DNA of 6,718 nucleotides, from positions 1 to 6,718 of the forward strand of contig JAIRZC010000100.1 of NCBI GenBank assembly GCA_031267455.1. The letters are read 5' to 3'. This DNA comes from Accumulibacter sp. GTDB taxonomy: Bacteria > Pseudomonadota > Gammaproteobacteria > Burkholderiales > Rhodocyclaceae. Below are positions 1 through 6,270 of the stretch, one piece after another. The position numbers and the translations under genes were made by a program. The notes under the pieces are model-generated. The model saw only the letters and a program-made list of their open reading frames with translations. It did no database searches and was not told the DNA's origin. Positions within the stretch are counted from its first letter, which is position 1. Each line of letters begins with the position of its first letter.

Positions 1-2
1 AT

Positions 3-524
3 CGGTACTCGATGCGCGGCGAGATTCTTGACGACATCGCTCCAGCGGCGGACACCCTCTTCGAATCACCCGCACCGCTTCGTCGCTGGAAAACGATCGC
101 GGTCGGCGACGGTGGGAACGAACTCGGCATGGGTTCGTTGCGTAAAAGCCTCCAAGATCGCATCGAGCACGGCCCATTGATTTTCTGCGCGACTCCCGCC
201 GATTTTGCGATCGCCGTTGGCGTTTCCAACTGGGGCGCCTATGCGCTCGCGGCCGCAGTATCGCTACTCGCCGAACGGCCCTTGCTCCCTTCGCTCGAAA
301 AAGAACGCGAAGTTCTGGAAGCTATGCTTGCGGCGGGCGCGGTCGACGGCCGCACGAAAACCCCGTCGCTCTCGGTCGACGGGGTTTCCTGGGAAAACTA
401 TTCGCTTGTGCTGAAAGCGATCTACGACGAAGCCGAAAGAACGCTCTCAGGCCTGCCGACCACGGCGCGCACTCCCACCCATGAATCGCTCGATCCACGA
501 GAAAAAGGCGACGACAGCGTATAA
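3..524 (+). CDS. D-glutamate cyclase-like C-terminal domain protein (DUF4392), 5' end outside the window
   Basis: The frame is open to the left edge. The first ATG (position 12) lies inside a conserved stretch reading RYSMRGEILDDI, so it is probably not the true start and the gene begins upstream. Counting from that Met, a glycine-rich motif GDGGNELGMG sits at residues 32-41, VSNWGAYALA at 71-80, and VDG motifs near 110 and 122. These are hallmarks of the DUF4392 family, whose characterised member is the C-terminal part of mammalian D-glutamate cyclase (D-glutamate to 5-oxo-D-proline). The bacterial substrate is not proven and a related function is possible. The last 20 or so residues are polar and look unconserved. 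The gene ends at TAA, 46 bases from the stop of the convergent carbonic anhydrase-like gene, and I see no clear terminator in that gap. Family assignment is fairly sure; the precise reaction is inferred. Confidence 0.8.
   Translation, partial: RYSMRGEILDDIAPAADTLFESPAPLRRWKTIAVGDGGNELGMGSLRKSLQDRIEHGPLIFCATPADFAIAVGVSNWGAYALAAAVSLLAERPLLPSLEKEREVLEAMLAAGAVDGRTKTPSLSVDGVSWENYSLVLKAIYDEAERTLSGLPTTARTPTHESLDPREKGDDSV
358..387. repeat. 11-bp perfect inverted repeat inside the DUF4392 gene
   Basis: The arm AAACCCCGTCG (358-368) is exactly complementary to CGACGGGGTTT (377-387), with an 8-base loop. In RNA it would form a strong hairpin ending in three U, within coding sequence (residues around KTPSLSVDGV). 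It resembles an intrinsic terminator without a proper U-tract. It may be chance from codon choice. Confidence 0.55.
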
Positions 525-570
525 CGCGACGGATCGAATCACCGCGGCTTCGGGCGAATCGGAAATGGAA

Positions 571-1977
571 TCAGCGCGACACCTTGATCAGACGATCAAA
601 CGCCGGCTGCACGGGGCGAGCGTTCGGTTTGTACAGGCGATCGTAAATCGCAAGCTGCGCGGCCGAAACCTGTTGCGGTTGCATAAAGACGATCCAGATG
701 ACGTCTTCGGTGCATGGGGGCGTCGTCAACGACCCCATGAAGGCGAAATATTTGCGTTCGGCAGGAAGAAGGCGATCGACTTCGATCAGTTGATCCGGTG
801 GCATGACCTCGCCGCCGCGTTCGAGCGGGAGGTGATTCAGCCCGGTTTGAAGAACAGGGTTTTCCAAGCCTTTTTCGAGCAATACACTGACGACCGCAAG
901 CTTTCCATCGTCGACGGCGCGATGAACGATCTGCGCCTCCATGTCGTAGACTTTGCCGCCGACCGTGGTCTCTGCGGGCCGGTGGAAATTGATCTGCGTC
1001 AGTTCATACTCCTTTCCCTGAAAAGTCATTCCTCCACCATAAATGAGCAGGAAGAGGCTCTTCTCGCTATCGACGACGCGCATCATCGCCGGAGTGTAAT
1101 CCGTTTTGACTGTATCCAGGTCGAGCGCGATGGCGTCTTGGATATCGATCGGCGACTGGCGTTTCCCAGAAGAGCACAGCGCGTATTCGGGGCGTAAACT
1201 GCCCCATTTCCCGGGACCGTCAGCCTCTCCGAAATAGGACCAGCCCAAGCGCGGATTTCCCGGAACATGACCCGGTTCTGGTTTCGGCGCGGTGCCTGAC
1301 TTCTTTGGCGTGATGTTCGGTTTTTTCGGCGAGGACGCCCTGCCCGAGGATTTCGAGCCGCTCGCAATCCTGAGATTGATCTGCGAAGAAGCGTTCCGCC
1401 CTTCTTTTTTCGTCCCCTGCTCGATCATGGCTTCATTATGTTTCCGCAGGCTTTCCAAAAGCCCGGCATTGATGTTTTCGAGCGCGATCGCGTTTCCAGG
1501 CGGGGTGTTTTTGGGACGGCAGACGACGCGCAACAAACGATCGTCCGCCGTGCCCGAACGAATGGCCATATAGAAAGGGTTCTTGACTTCTTCCTGGTTC
1601 AGAAGATCGCCGTTCTCTTTGTAATAGGTGCGCTTCAGTGTCGCATGCGTACGTTCCGGGCAATCGAAGCGATGCTCGATTTCGATGCTTTGATACGCAA
1701 CAGCCGTCCGGGGATCGACGATGGGCTTGTCGAGCACGATACGGCTTTTGACGCTGTATTTTCCATCCGATTCGGCGACGATGCTTTCACGGTCAATGTC
1801 GATGCGCTTGCCCTGATCATTTACGACCAGCTGCCAAGCGGGAAGCGCGGACAAAGGAAAGAGAATGCCGATGAAAAGGAAAACGCGCGCCGCAGGCCGT
1901 GTAAACGGAAAACCACACTGGCGCGTCGGCGCGGGTCGGCTCACATCGGTTTTAAATGAAAACGGAACGAGAAACAT
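571..1977 (-). CDS. Exported two-domain protein: surface-adhesin-E-like domain plus alpha-carbonic anhydrase domain lacking two zinc ligands
   Basis: This is an intact 468-residue protein starting at ATG 1977, with the ribosome site AGGAGA six bases upstream. A hydrophobic segment at residues 32-47, ending near ALPA, looks like a signal peptide with a long N-region, so the protein is probably periplasmic or surface-bound. Residues about 48-155 resemble the surface-adhesin protein E domain (AWQLV, DRESI, two Cys). Residues about 185-240 form a Lys/Ser/Pro-rich linker. Residues 245-468 are an alpha-carbonic anhydrase domain: GWSYFGEADGPGKWG, KRQSPIDI at 272-279, SLTTPPC at 416-422, and Cys268/Cys422 positioned for the disulfide known in secreted members. 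Active family members read QFHFH and then HLVH. Here these read QINFH (Asn330, His332) and QIVH (Gln349), so two of the three zinc-binding His are gone. The gate Glu (336) and Thr (418) remain, and the usual proton-shuttle His position appears to be Lys306. CO2 hydration is therefore doubtful; a binding or structural role is inferred. Confidence 0.88.
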   Translation of the reverse strand: MFLVPFSFKTDVSRPAPTRQCGFPFTRPAARVFLFIGILFPLSALPAWQLVVNDQGKRIDIDRESIVAESDGKYSVKSRIVLDKPIVDPRTAVAYQSIEIEHRFDCPERTHATLKRTYYKENGDLLNQEEVKNPFYMAIRSGTADDRLLRVVCRPKNTPPGNAIALENINAGLLESLRKHNEAMIEQGTKKEGRNASSQINLRIASGSKSSGRASSPKKPNITPKKSGTAPKPEPGHVPGNPRLGWSYFGEADGPGKWGSLRPEYALCSSGKRQSPIDIQDAIALDLDTVKTDYTPAMMRVVDSEKSLFLLIYGGGMTFQGKEYELTQINFHRPAETTVGGKVYDMEAQIVHRAVDDGKLAVVSVLLEKGLENPVLQTGLNHLPLERGGEVMPPDQLIEVDRLLPAERKYFAFMGSLTTPPCTEDVIWIVFMQPQQVSAAQLAIYDRLYKPNARPVQPAFDRLIKVSR

Positions 1978-2267
1978 TAAGATTCTCCTGTTTTCGCGCG
2001 TTCACGCTTTCTCTGGATTTTACTTCAAGCGCCGCGCATTGGCTATGAATACGCCCTCCAGCGCCAATTGCCACAGCGAATTTTTGATGAACCTTGACGA
2101 CCTTGGGTAATTCTAATGCAACTTTACCCCAAAGCGGCGCGCTTCTCCATCATCGGCGCAAATCCCCGAGGCGAAAGTTTTTCCCCGAAGCGCGTTTTCG
2201 GGGGGATCAACTAAACGCCCAAATTTCGGACGGTTTCGGCCACCATCCGCGCATCGGGAGGCGACGA
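1978..2267. other. Intergenic region between the carbonic anhydrase-like gene and tRNA-Gln; no gene seen
   Basis: I see no protein-coding gene supported by homology or by a ribosome site reading into this gap. Short open frames crossing it have atypical composition and run into the tRNA. Structures present are a 6-bp inverted repeat GGGTAA (2105-2110) with TTACCC (2124-2129), and a stronger hairpin at 2183-2203. The minus-strand promoter of the carbonic anhydrase-like gene should lie here, but no convincing -35/-10 pair could be picked out. Confidence 0.5.
2183..2203. repeat. 7-bp inverted repeat, hairpin upstream of tRNA-Gln
   Basis: CCCCGAA (2183-2189) pairs with TTCGGGG (2197-2203) around a 7-base loop. 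A T-run lies on its left side, but no T-run follows the hairpin on either strand, so it does not qualify as an intrinsic terminator. A degenerate copy of the left arm (TCCCCGAGGCG) lies at 2163-2173. Confidence 0.4.
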
Positions 2268-2297
2268 TTGCCCTTTTTCTGGATTTCCCTGTATAAT
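2268..2297 (+). promoter_or_regulatory. Sigma-70 promoter of tRNA-Gln
   Basis: TTGCCC at 2268-2273 is a fair -35 box, followed by an 18-base spacer and a perfect TATAAT at 2292-2297. A GC-rich discriminator (GCGCCCC, 2298-2304) follows, as is typical of stable-RNA promoters under stringent control. Transcription should start near 2304, giving a short leader before the tRNA at 2321. The same transcript may continue into prs, since no terminator is visible between them. Confidence 0.75.
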
Positions 2298-2320
2298 GCG
2301 CCCCTCATTTTAGCAACCGC

Positions 2321-2397
2321 TGGGGAATCGCCAAGCTGGCCAAGGCACCGGATTTTGATTCCGGCATTCGAAGGTTCGAATCCTTCTTCCCCAGCCA
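2321..2397 (+). tRNA. tRNA-Gln (anticodon UUG), CCA encoded
   Basis: The cloverleaf folds completely by eye. The acceptor stem TGGGGAA (2321-2327) pairs with TTCCCCA (2387-2393). The D stem is GCC/GGC (2330-2332, 2344-2346). The anticodon stem CCGGA/TCCGG (2348-2352, 2360-2364) carries a TTTTGAT loop with anticodon TTG at 2355-2357. The T stem GAAGG/CCTTC (2370-2374, 2382-2386) carries the loop TTCGAAT. The discriminator G is at 2394 and CCA is encoded at 2395-2397. Like other bacterial tRNA-Gln, it begins with a weak first pair containing U1. It reads CAA codons (and CAG by wobble). Its position just upstream of prs matches the arrangement known from betaproteobacteria. Confidence 0.97.
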
Positions 2398-2434
2398 CGA
2401 TCATTGATCCGGGCCGATGACCGCGCGCCTATCT
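2398..2434 (+). repeat. Direct repeat copy 1, immediately after tRNA-Gln
   Basis: This 37-base segment begins at the base after the tRNA CCA. It matches 2470-2506 with 35 of 37 positions identical; the first 25 bases are identical. It contains the small palindrome GATCATTGATC. The function is unknown. Confidence 0.85.
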
Positions 2435-2469
2435 CCGGTCGGAAATGAAAGTCGAGCGCGTTTCCTGCG

Positions 2470-2506
2470 CGATCATTGATCCGGGCCGATGACCACGCGT
2501 CTATCT
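2470..2506 (+). repeat. Direct repeat copy 2, in the prs leader
   Basis: This second copy lies exactly 72 bases downstream of copy 1 and ends 34 bases before the prs ATG. The two differences are G to A and C to T around a shared CGCG. The following bases are also loosely similar to those after copy 1 (both reach GTCGAG), suggesting an old tandem duplication of about 72 bases whose right half has diverged. Confidence 0.85.
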
Positions 2507-2540
2507 GCCGTCCGCGTTTTCGGCGTCGAGGGGAAGCAAA

Positions 2541-3491
2541 ATGCCTTACGAAAGTCTGATGGTATTCACGGGCAACGCCAACCGCAAACTGGCGTCCGAG
2601 GTCGCCAAGCGCTTGAACATTTCGCTTGGCCGCGCCTATGTCGGGCGCTTTTCCGACAGCGAGATTTCCGTCGAAATCCAGGAGCACGTTCGTGGTCGCG
2701 ATGTCTTCATCTTGCAATCGACGTGCGCGCCGGCGAACGAAAACCTGATGGAACTCCTGATCATGGCGGATGCCCTGAAGCGCGCTTCCGCCGGCCGAAT
2801 CACGGCGGCGATTCCCTATTTCGGCTATTCGCGGCAGGATCGCCGTGTGCGATCCGAGCGTGTTCCGATCACCGCCAAACTCGTTGCCGACCTCTTGGCG
2901 GCGTCGGGTGTCCAGAAGGTATTGACGATGGATTTGCATGCGGAACAGATTCAAGGATTCTTCAATATCCCCGTCGATAACATCTATTCGCTTCCCATCA
3001 TGCTCGCCGACGTGTGGAAAAAAAACCTCGATGACTTGATGGTCGTCTCGCCCGATGTCGGAGGCGTGCAGCGCGCCCGCGCGCTCGCCAAGCGCCTCGA
3101 ATGCGATCTTGCGATCATCGACAAGCGCCGCCCGAAAGCCAATGTTTCCGAGGTCATGAACATCATCGGCGACGTGAAGGACAGAACCTGCGTCATCATG
3201 GACGACATCGTCGACACGGCTGGAACGCTCTGCAAGGCCGCCGCCGCGCTGAAAAAAGATGGAGCGAGGAGTGTCCTTGCCTACTGCGTCCATCCGGTGC
3301 TCTCGGGTCACTCGGTCGAGCGGATCGCGGATTCCGCAATTGATGCGCTCGTCGTCACCGATACGATTCCGCTTTCCGACACGGCGCGGCAGTGCGGTCG
3401 CATCCGGCAGCTCTCGGTCGCCGACGTGCTCGCCGAGACGATTCGCCGGATCAGCAACGACGATTCGGTCTCGTCGCTGCTGATCGAATGA
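2541..3491 (+). CDS. prs: Ribose-phosphate pyrophosphokinase (PRPP synthetase)
   Basis: This cytosolic enzyme transfers pyrophosphate from ATP to ribose-5-phosphate, making PRPP for purine, pyrimidine, NAD, His and Trp synthesis. The 316 residues match the usual class I length. Visible motifs are the N-terminal [24 protein letters not shown] (35-46), the ATP-binding loop [10 protein letters not shown] (93-102) with Arg98, Gln99 and Asp100, the metal-site [12 protein letters not shown] (130-141, His133), Lys195 in IIDKRRP, and the PRPP/ribose-phosphate loop [10 protein letters not shown] (221-230). ATG 2541 is preceded by AGGGGA at 2529-2534, six bases away, and the N-terminus aligns with known homologues. 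It lies 143 bases after tRNA-Gln with no terminator between, so it may be partly transcribed from the tRNA promoter. It is followed by rplY after 120 bases. Confidence 0.98.
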   Translation: MPYESLMVFTGNANRKLASEVAKRLNISLGRAYVGRFSDSEISVEIQEHVRGRDVFILQSTCAPANENLMELLIMADALKRASAGRITAAIPYFGYSRQDRRVRSERVPITAKLVADLLAASGVQKVLTMDLHAEQIQGFFNIPVDNIYSLPIMLADVWKKNLDDLMVVSPDVGGVQRARALAKRLECDLAIIDKRRPKANVSEVMNIIGDVKDRTCVIMDDIVDTAGTLCKAAAALKKDGARSVLAYCVHPVLSGHSVERIADSAIDALVVTDTIPLSDTARQCGRIRQLSVADVLAETIRRISNDDSVSSLLIE

Positions 3492-3611
3492 GTTTCACAA
3501 GCCACCCGAAGCGCTAAAAAAGCACAAAGCGAATGGGAAGCGCGCTTTCATCGATTTCATCATCTCCCGCCTGGTCGCGGGCGGGGCATTTATAACAGAG
3601 GAGCAGTCACC
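3492..3611 (+). other. prs-rplY intergenic leader with small hairpins
   Basis: A 10-base palindrome AAGCGCGCTT lies at 3538-3547. A GC-rich hairpin pairs CCCGCC (3566-3571) with GGCGGG (3580-3585) and is followed by GCATTTATAAC rather than a U-run, so I do not call a terminator. The rplY ribosome site AGGAG is at 3599-3603, eight bases before its ATG. No confident promoter was found; read-through from prs is plausible. Confidence 0.45.
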
Positions 3612-4247
3612 ATGGGTTTTGAACTTGAAGCACAAAAACGCGTAGCGCAGGGGTCCGGAGCGAGCCGCCGCCTGCGCCGCGCGGGCAAGGTACCGGGAAT
3701 CCTCTACGGAGGAACCGAGGAACCGATACCGATCGAACTGGACCACAACGCGCTTTTCCTCGCTTTGCGCAAGGAAGCCTTCCATTCGTCGATCGTAAAG
3801 CTGAAAATCGAGGGATCGGAACGTTCCATCCTCCTGCGTGACGCGCAGATGCACCCCTACAAACAACAGGTACTGCACATCGATTTTTTGCGTATCGATG
3901 AAAACCGTGTCATCTACCAGAAGGTGCCCCTGCATTTCATCAATGGCGATATTTCGCTCGGTGTCAAACGCGACGCTGGCGCGGTTTCCCACGCGATGAA
4001 CGAAATCGAAGTCGCCTGTCTTCCGAAAGATCTGCCGGCTTTTGTCGAAGTGGACCTGAAGGATCTACAGGCAGGCCATTCCCTCAATGTTTCGCAGATC
4101 GTTTTCCCGGAAGGCGTCAGGGCTGTGCCGCATACCGATGAAGACCCGGTCGTCGCGACGATCGTCGTGGTTCGCAAAGAAGAAACCGCCGCCGATTCCG
4201 ACGAGGCATCTGTCTCGCCCGCCGTTTCCGAGGCGACGTCGGTCTGA
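3612..4247 (+). CDS. rplY: 50S ribosomal protein L25 (general stress protein Ctc, long form)
   Basis: L25 binds 5S rRNA in the central protuberance of the large subunit. The product has 211 residues, the long TL5/Ctc type rather than the roughly 95-residue E. coli type. Residues 1 to about 95 are the 5S-binding domain, with the signature ASRRLRRAGKVPGILYGG at 17-34 and RDAQMHPYKQQVLHIDF at about 76-92. Residues about 96-185 are the beta-rich C-terminal TL5 domain (VPLHF, EVDLKDLQAGHSLNVSQI, DPVVATIV). The last 20 or so residues are an Asp/Glu/Ser/Ala-rich flexible tail. The start is set by AGGAG eight bases before ATG. The stop codon TGA lies inside a terminator-like hairpin. Its place between prs and pth is a common order in proteobacteria. 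Confidence 0.96.
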   Translation: MGFELEAQKRVAQGSGASRRLRRAGKVPGILYGGTEEPIPIELDHNALFLALRKEAFHSSIVKLKIEGSERSILLRDAQMHPYKQQVLHIDFLRIDENRVIYQKVPLHFINGDISLGVKRDAGAVSHAMNEIEVACLPKDLPAFVEVDLKDLQAGHSLNVSQIVFPEGVRAVPHTDEDPVVATIVVVRKEETAADSDEASVSPAVSEATSV

Positions 4248-4266
4248 TTTTCAGGCCTTTATTTTT
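4241..4266 (+). terminator. Intrinsic terminator overlapping the rplY stop codon
   Basis: GGTCTG (4241-4246) pairs with CAGGCC (4252-4257), including one G-U pair, around the loop ATTTT. It is followed by the T-rich run TTTATTTTT (4258-4266). The rplY stop codon is at 4245-4247, within the stem and loop, so translating ribosomes could interfere with folding. The stem is short and the strength uncertain. Confidence 0.6.
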
Positions 4267-4351
4267 CTGTGAGTCGTCCGTGACGCGAAGACGAACCGTA
4301 AGCGGCGGAGCGGAAAGGCGGCATCGGCGCGGACAATCCGGAAATGAGATC

Positions 4352-4383
4352 AACCGCCGCGGGAGTAGCTTGCGGCGGTTTTT
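4352..4383 (+). terminator. Strong intrinsic terminator just upstream of pth
   Basis: A perfect 9-bp stem AACCGCCGC (4352-4360) / GCGGCGGTT (4372-4380), with an 11-base loop, runs into TTTTT (4379-4383); a second run of seven T follows at 4388-4394. The pth ATG is at 4400, so termination here would stop transcription right before pth. An upstream GCGGCGG (4302-4308) repeats the right arm and could pair with the left arm instead, which is the layout of an attenuator. The terminator is clearly seen; regulation is inferred. Confidence 0.8.
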
Positions 4384-4399
4384 CGCCTTTTTTTGAACC

Positions 4400-4969
4400 A
4401 TGCCCGCTCCGCGTTTGGTCGTCGGCCTCGGTAATCCTGGGGCGGAATACGAGGACAATCGGCACAATCTCGGCTTCTGGTTCGTCGACCAGCTCGCGCG
4501 AGACCTCAAAATCGACCTCGCGCCGCAAGGAAAATTTTTCGGTCTCGTCGGTCGTCAGGACGACTTGCGCCTGCTCGAACCGACGACCTACATGAACTGT
4601 TCCGGTCGTTCGGTCGCCGCGCTCGCGTGCTTTTACCGGATATTTCCAGACGAAATACTGGTTGCTCACGACGACCTCGACTTGCCGCCGGGAAGCATCC
4701 GCGTCAAGCAAGGCGGAGGCAACGGCGGTCATAACGGCATCAAAGACATTCAGGCGAGTCTCGGAACGCCCGATTTTTGGCGGTTGCGTCTTGGAATCGG
4801 CCATCCCGGCGACCGTGACGTCGTCATGAAATACGTACTCAAGGCGCCGCGCGGCGAGGAATTTCCGCTGATCGACCACGCGATTGGCCGTTGCCTGTCG
4901 GTCTGGTCGAGTTTCGCTTCGGGTGATTACGAAGCGGCAAAACGCGCCCTGCATACCAAGGCGGATTGA
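4400..4969 (+). CDS. pth: Peptidyl-tRNA hydrolase
   Basis: Pth cleaves the ester bond of peptidyl-tRNAs that drop off ribosomes, recycling tRNA; it is essential in many bacteria. The 189 residues fit the Pth1 family. Key residues are Asn12 and His22 in [16 protein letters not shown], Asn66 in PTTYMN, Asp91 in [10 protein letters not shown], and His111/Asn112 in [12 protein letters not shown]. These correspond to the catalytic and tRNA-binding set of the E. coli enzyme. The in-frame TGA at 4394-4396 lies two codons upstream, so ATG 4400 is the first possible ATG and it aligns with known N-termini. No Shine-Dalgarno sequence is visible before it; the upstream bases are CGCCTTTTTTTGAACC, which is odd for an essential gene. 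ychF follows after 15 bases with its own ribosome site, suggesting an operon. Confidence 0.97.
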   Translation: MPAPRLVVGLGNPGAEYEDNRHNLGFWFVDQLARDLKIDLAPQGKFFGLVGRQDDLRLLEPTTYMNCSGRSVAALACFYRIFPDEILVAHDDLDLPPGSIRVKQGGGNGGHNGIKDIQASLGTPDFWRLRLGIGHPGDRDVVMKYVLKAPRGEEFPLIDHAIGRCLSVWSSFASGDYEAAKRALHTKAD

Positions 4970-4984
4970 CCAAGGAATCGTTTC

Positions 4985-6076
4985 ATGAGTCTTAAATGCG
5001 GAATCGTCGGTTTGCCGAATGTGGGAAAATCAACACTTTTCAACGCGCTGACCCAAGCAATGGTTGCCGCCGAAAACTACCCTTTTTGCACGATCGACCC
5101 TTCCATCGGGATTGTCGAAGTTCCCGACAAGCGTCTCCGGCAGCTTTCCGACATCGTAAAACCTCGGCGCATCGTCCCCGCCGTCACCGAATTCGTCGAT
5201 ATCGCCGGTCTTGTCGCGGGCGCATCCAGGGGCGAGGGACTGGGCAATCAGTTTCTCGCCAGTATCCGTGAAACCGACGCCATTCTTCACGTCGTCCGCT
5301 GCTTTTCAAACGACAATATCATACATGTTTCGGGAAACGTCGACCCGCTTCGTGACATCGAAGTCATCAATACCGAATTGGCGCTCGCCGACCTTTCGAC
5401 CGTCGACAAGGCGCTCAATCGCTACCGCAAACCCGCCAATGCGGGCGATAAAGATGCCCGGTCGATGGTTGCAGTACTCGAAAAATGCATCACCGCCCTG
5501 GACGCGGAAAAGCCGGTACGCTCACTGGATTTCGCGGCAGCGGAAAAGGCACTCGTCAAACCGCTTTGCCTGATTACCGAAAAACCCGTACTTTACATTG
5601 CCAATGTCGCCGAAAACGGCTTTTCCGACAACCCTTTTCTGGAGGCAACGCAAAATTGCGCCGAGAAGGAAAATTCGGAAGTCGTCGCTGTCTGCGCCGC
5701 GATCGAAGCGGAAATCGCCGCACTCGACGACGAGGAGAAACCGCTTTTCCTGGCCGACCTCGGTCTTGACGCGCCCGGTCTCGAACGCCTGATTCACGCC
5801 GCCTACCATCTCCTCGGTCTCCAGACGTATTTCACCGCAGGCGAAAAAGAGGTCAAGGCATGGACGATCCATCGCGGAGATACCGCGCCGCGGGCCGCAG
5901 GCGTAATTCATTCCGATTTTGAACGCGGTTTCATCCGCGCGCAGACGATTTCTTTCGCCGATTACGTCGCCTGCGGCGGCGAGTCTGGCGCGCGCGAGGC
6001 TGGGAAGATACGCGCCGAGGGCAAGGATTACGTCGTTCAAGACGGTGATGTTCTGAACTTCCTGTTCAACGTCTGA
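4985..6076 (+). CDS. ychF: Ribosome-binding ATPase YchF (OLA1 family, Obg-related)
   Basis: YchF is a translation-associated P-loop protein that prefers ATP over GTP, binds ribosomes and is linked to stress responses. The 363 residues are the standard length. The Walker A motif GLPNVGKST is at 9-17, the DIAGL switch II motif at 72-76 followed by [13 protein letters not shown], and NVAE at 207-210 replaces the NKxD GTP-specificity motif, the family's hallmark for ATP use. Residues about 130-190 form the helical insertion, and a C-terminal TGS domain (about 278-361, ending [10 protein letters not shown]) is complete. The start ATG has AAGGA at 4972-4976, eight bases upstream, and 15 bases separate it from pth, the usual partner. 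The stop is TGA, so TGA is read as a stop in this genome. Confidence 0.98.
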   Translation: MSLKCGIVGLPNVGKSTLFNALTQAMVAAENYPFCTIDPSIGIVEVPDKRLRQLSDIVKPRRIVPAVTEFVDIAGLVAGASRGEGLGNQFLASIRETDAILHVVRCFSNDNIIHVSGNVDPLRDIEVINTELALADLSTVDKALNRYRKPANAGDKDARSMVAVLEKCITALDAEKPVRSLDFAAAEKALVKPLCLITEKPVLYIANVAENGFSDNPFLEATQNCAEKENSEVVAVCAAIEAEIAALDDEEKPLFLADLGLDAPGLERLIHAAYHLLGLQTYFTAGEKEVKAWTIHRGDTAPRAAGVIHSDFERGFIRAQTISFADYVACGGESGAREAGKIRAEGKDYVVQDGDVLNFLFNV

Positions 6077-6085
6077 CGTTTTTTT
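6068..6085 (+). terminator. Probable weak terminator at the ychF stop
   Basis: AACGT (6068-6072) pairs with ACGTT (6076-6080) around a 3-base loop and runs into seven T (6079-6085). It overlaps the ychF stop codon (6074-6076). An outer pairing GTTCTGAA (6050-6057) with TTCAGAAC (6084-6091) could enclose it. The stem is short, so the call is tentative. Confidence 0.45.
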
Positions 6086-6103
6086 CAGAACTCAGGAGCG
6101 TTC

Positions 6104-6245
6104 GGTAGCGTTTGGTGGATTGAGCAGGCCTTTTAAAATCAATGGCTTGCCAAACAATTCGGTCTGCTGAGCCTTCCTGTTGTTCATCGAGGTCTGAAAA
6201 ATTCGGGGGTAGCGTTGGGGGTACTCGTGTTCAACCGTGGGGATA
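6104..6245 (+). repeat. G-rich short repeats upstream of the integrase remnant, possible arm-type binding sites
   Basis: GGGGGTA occurs at 6205-6211 and 6217-6223, exactly 12 bases apart, with a related GTGGGGATA at 6237-6245. GGTAGCGTT occurs at 6104-6112 and again at 6208-6216, each followed by a G-rich stretch. Tyrosine integrases bind such short direct repeats (arm sites) beside the attachment site, and repeats of this G-rich type commonly precede integrases with this N-terminal domain. The role is inferred from position; the core attachment site was not identified. Confidence 0.45.
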
Positions 6246-6256
6246 CTTTCCCCCGC

Positions 6257-6263
6257 AGAGGAG
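6257..6263 (+). promoter_or_regulatory. Orphan Shine-Dalgarno of the integrase remnant
   Basis: AGAGGAG stands seven bases before an ACG codon at 6271-6273, exactly where a start codon would be expected. The spacing and frame mark ACG as the likely mutated start of the integrase pseudogene. Confidence 0.6.
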
Positions 6264-6270
6264 TTCAACG

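Noticed and set aside
481..1197. A 238-codon plus-strand open frame across the carbonic anhydrase-like gene
   Set aside because: It is antisense to a gene with clear domains and a ribosome site, resembles no family I know, and is low-complexity in basic and acidic residues as expected of a shadow frame.
2183..2203. Hairpin as a terminator for a gene upstream of tRNA-Gln
   Set aside because: No T-run follows it on either strand, and the adjacent gene on the left is transcribed away from it.
2398..2506. CRISPR-like repeat
   Set aside because: There are only two copies, the spacing is larger than the repeat, the second halves are related to each other, and no cas gene is present.
2310..3311. 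A 333-codon minus-strand open frame over tRNA-Gln and prs
   Set aside because: It runs through a tRNA and opposite the well-supported prs gene. Its internal ARSSARINDR repeat is just the 72-base DNA repeat translated.
4259..4954. A 231-codon minus-strand open frame opposite pth
   Set aside because: It is the antisense shadow of pth in GC-rich DNA, with no recognisable motif.
5522..6040. A 172-codon minus-strand open frame opposite ychF
   Set aside because: It is antisense to the conserved ychF gene and has no family signature.
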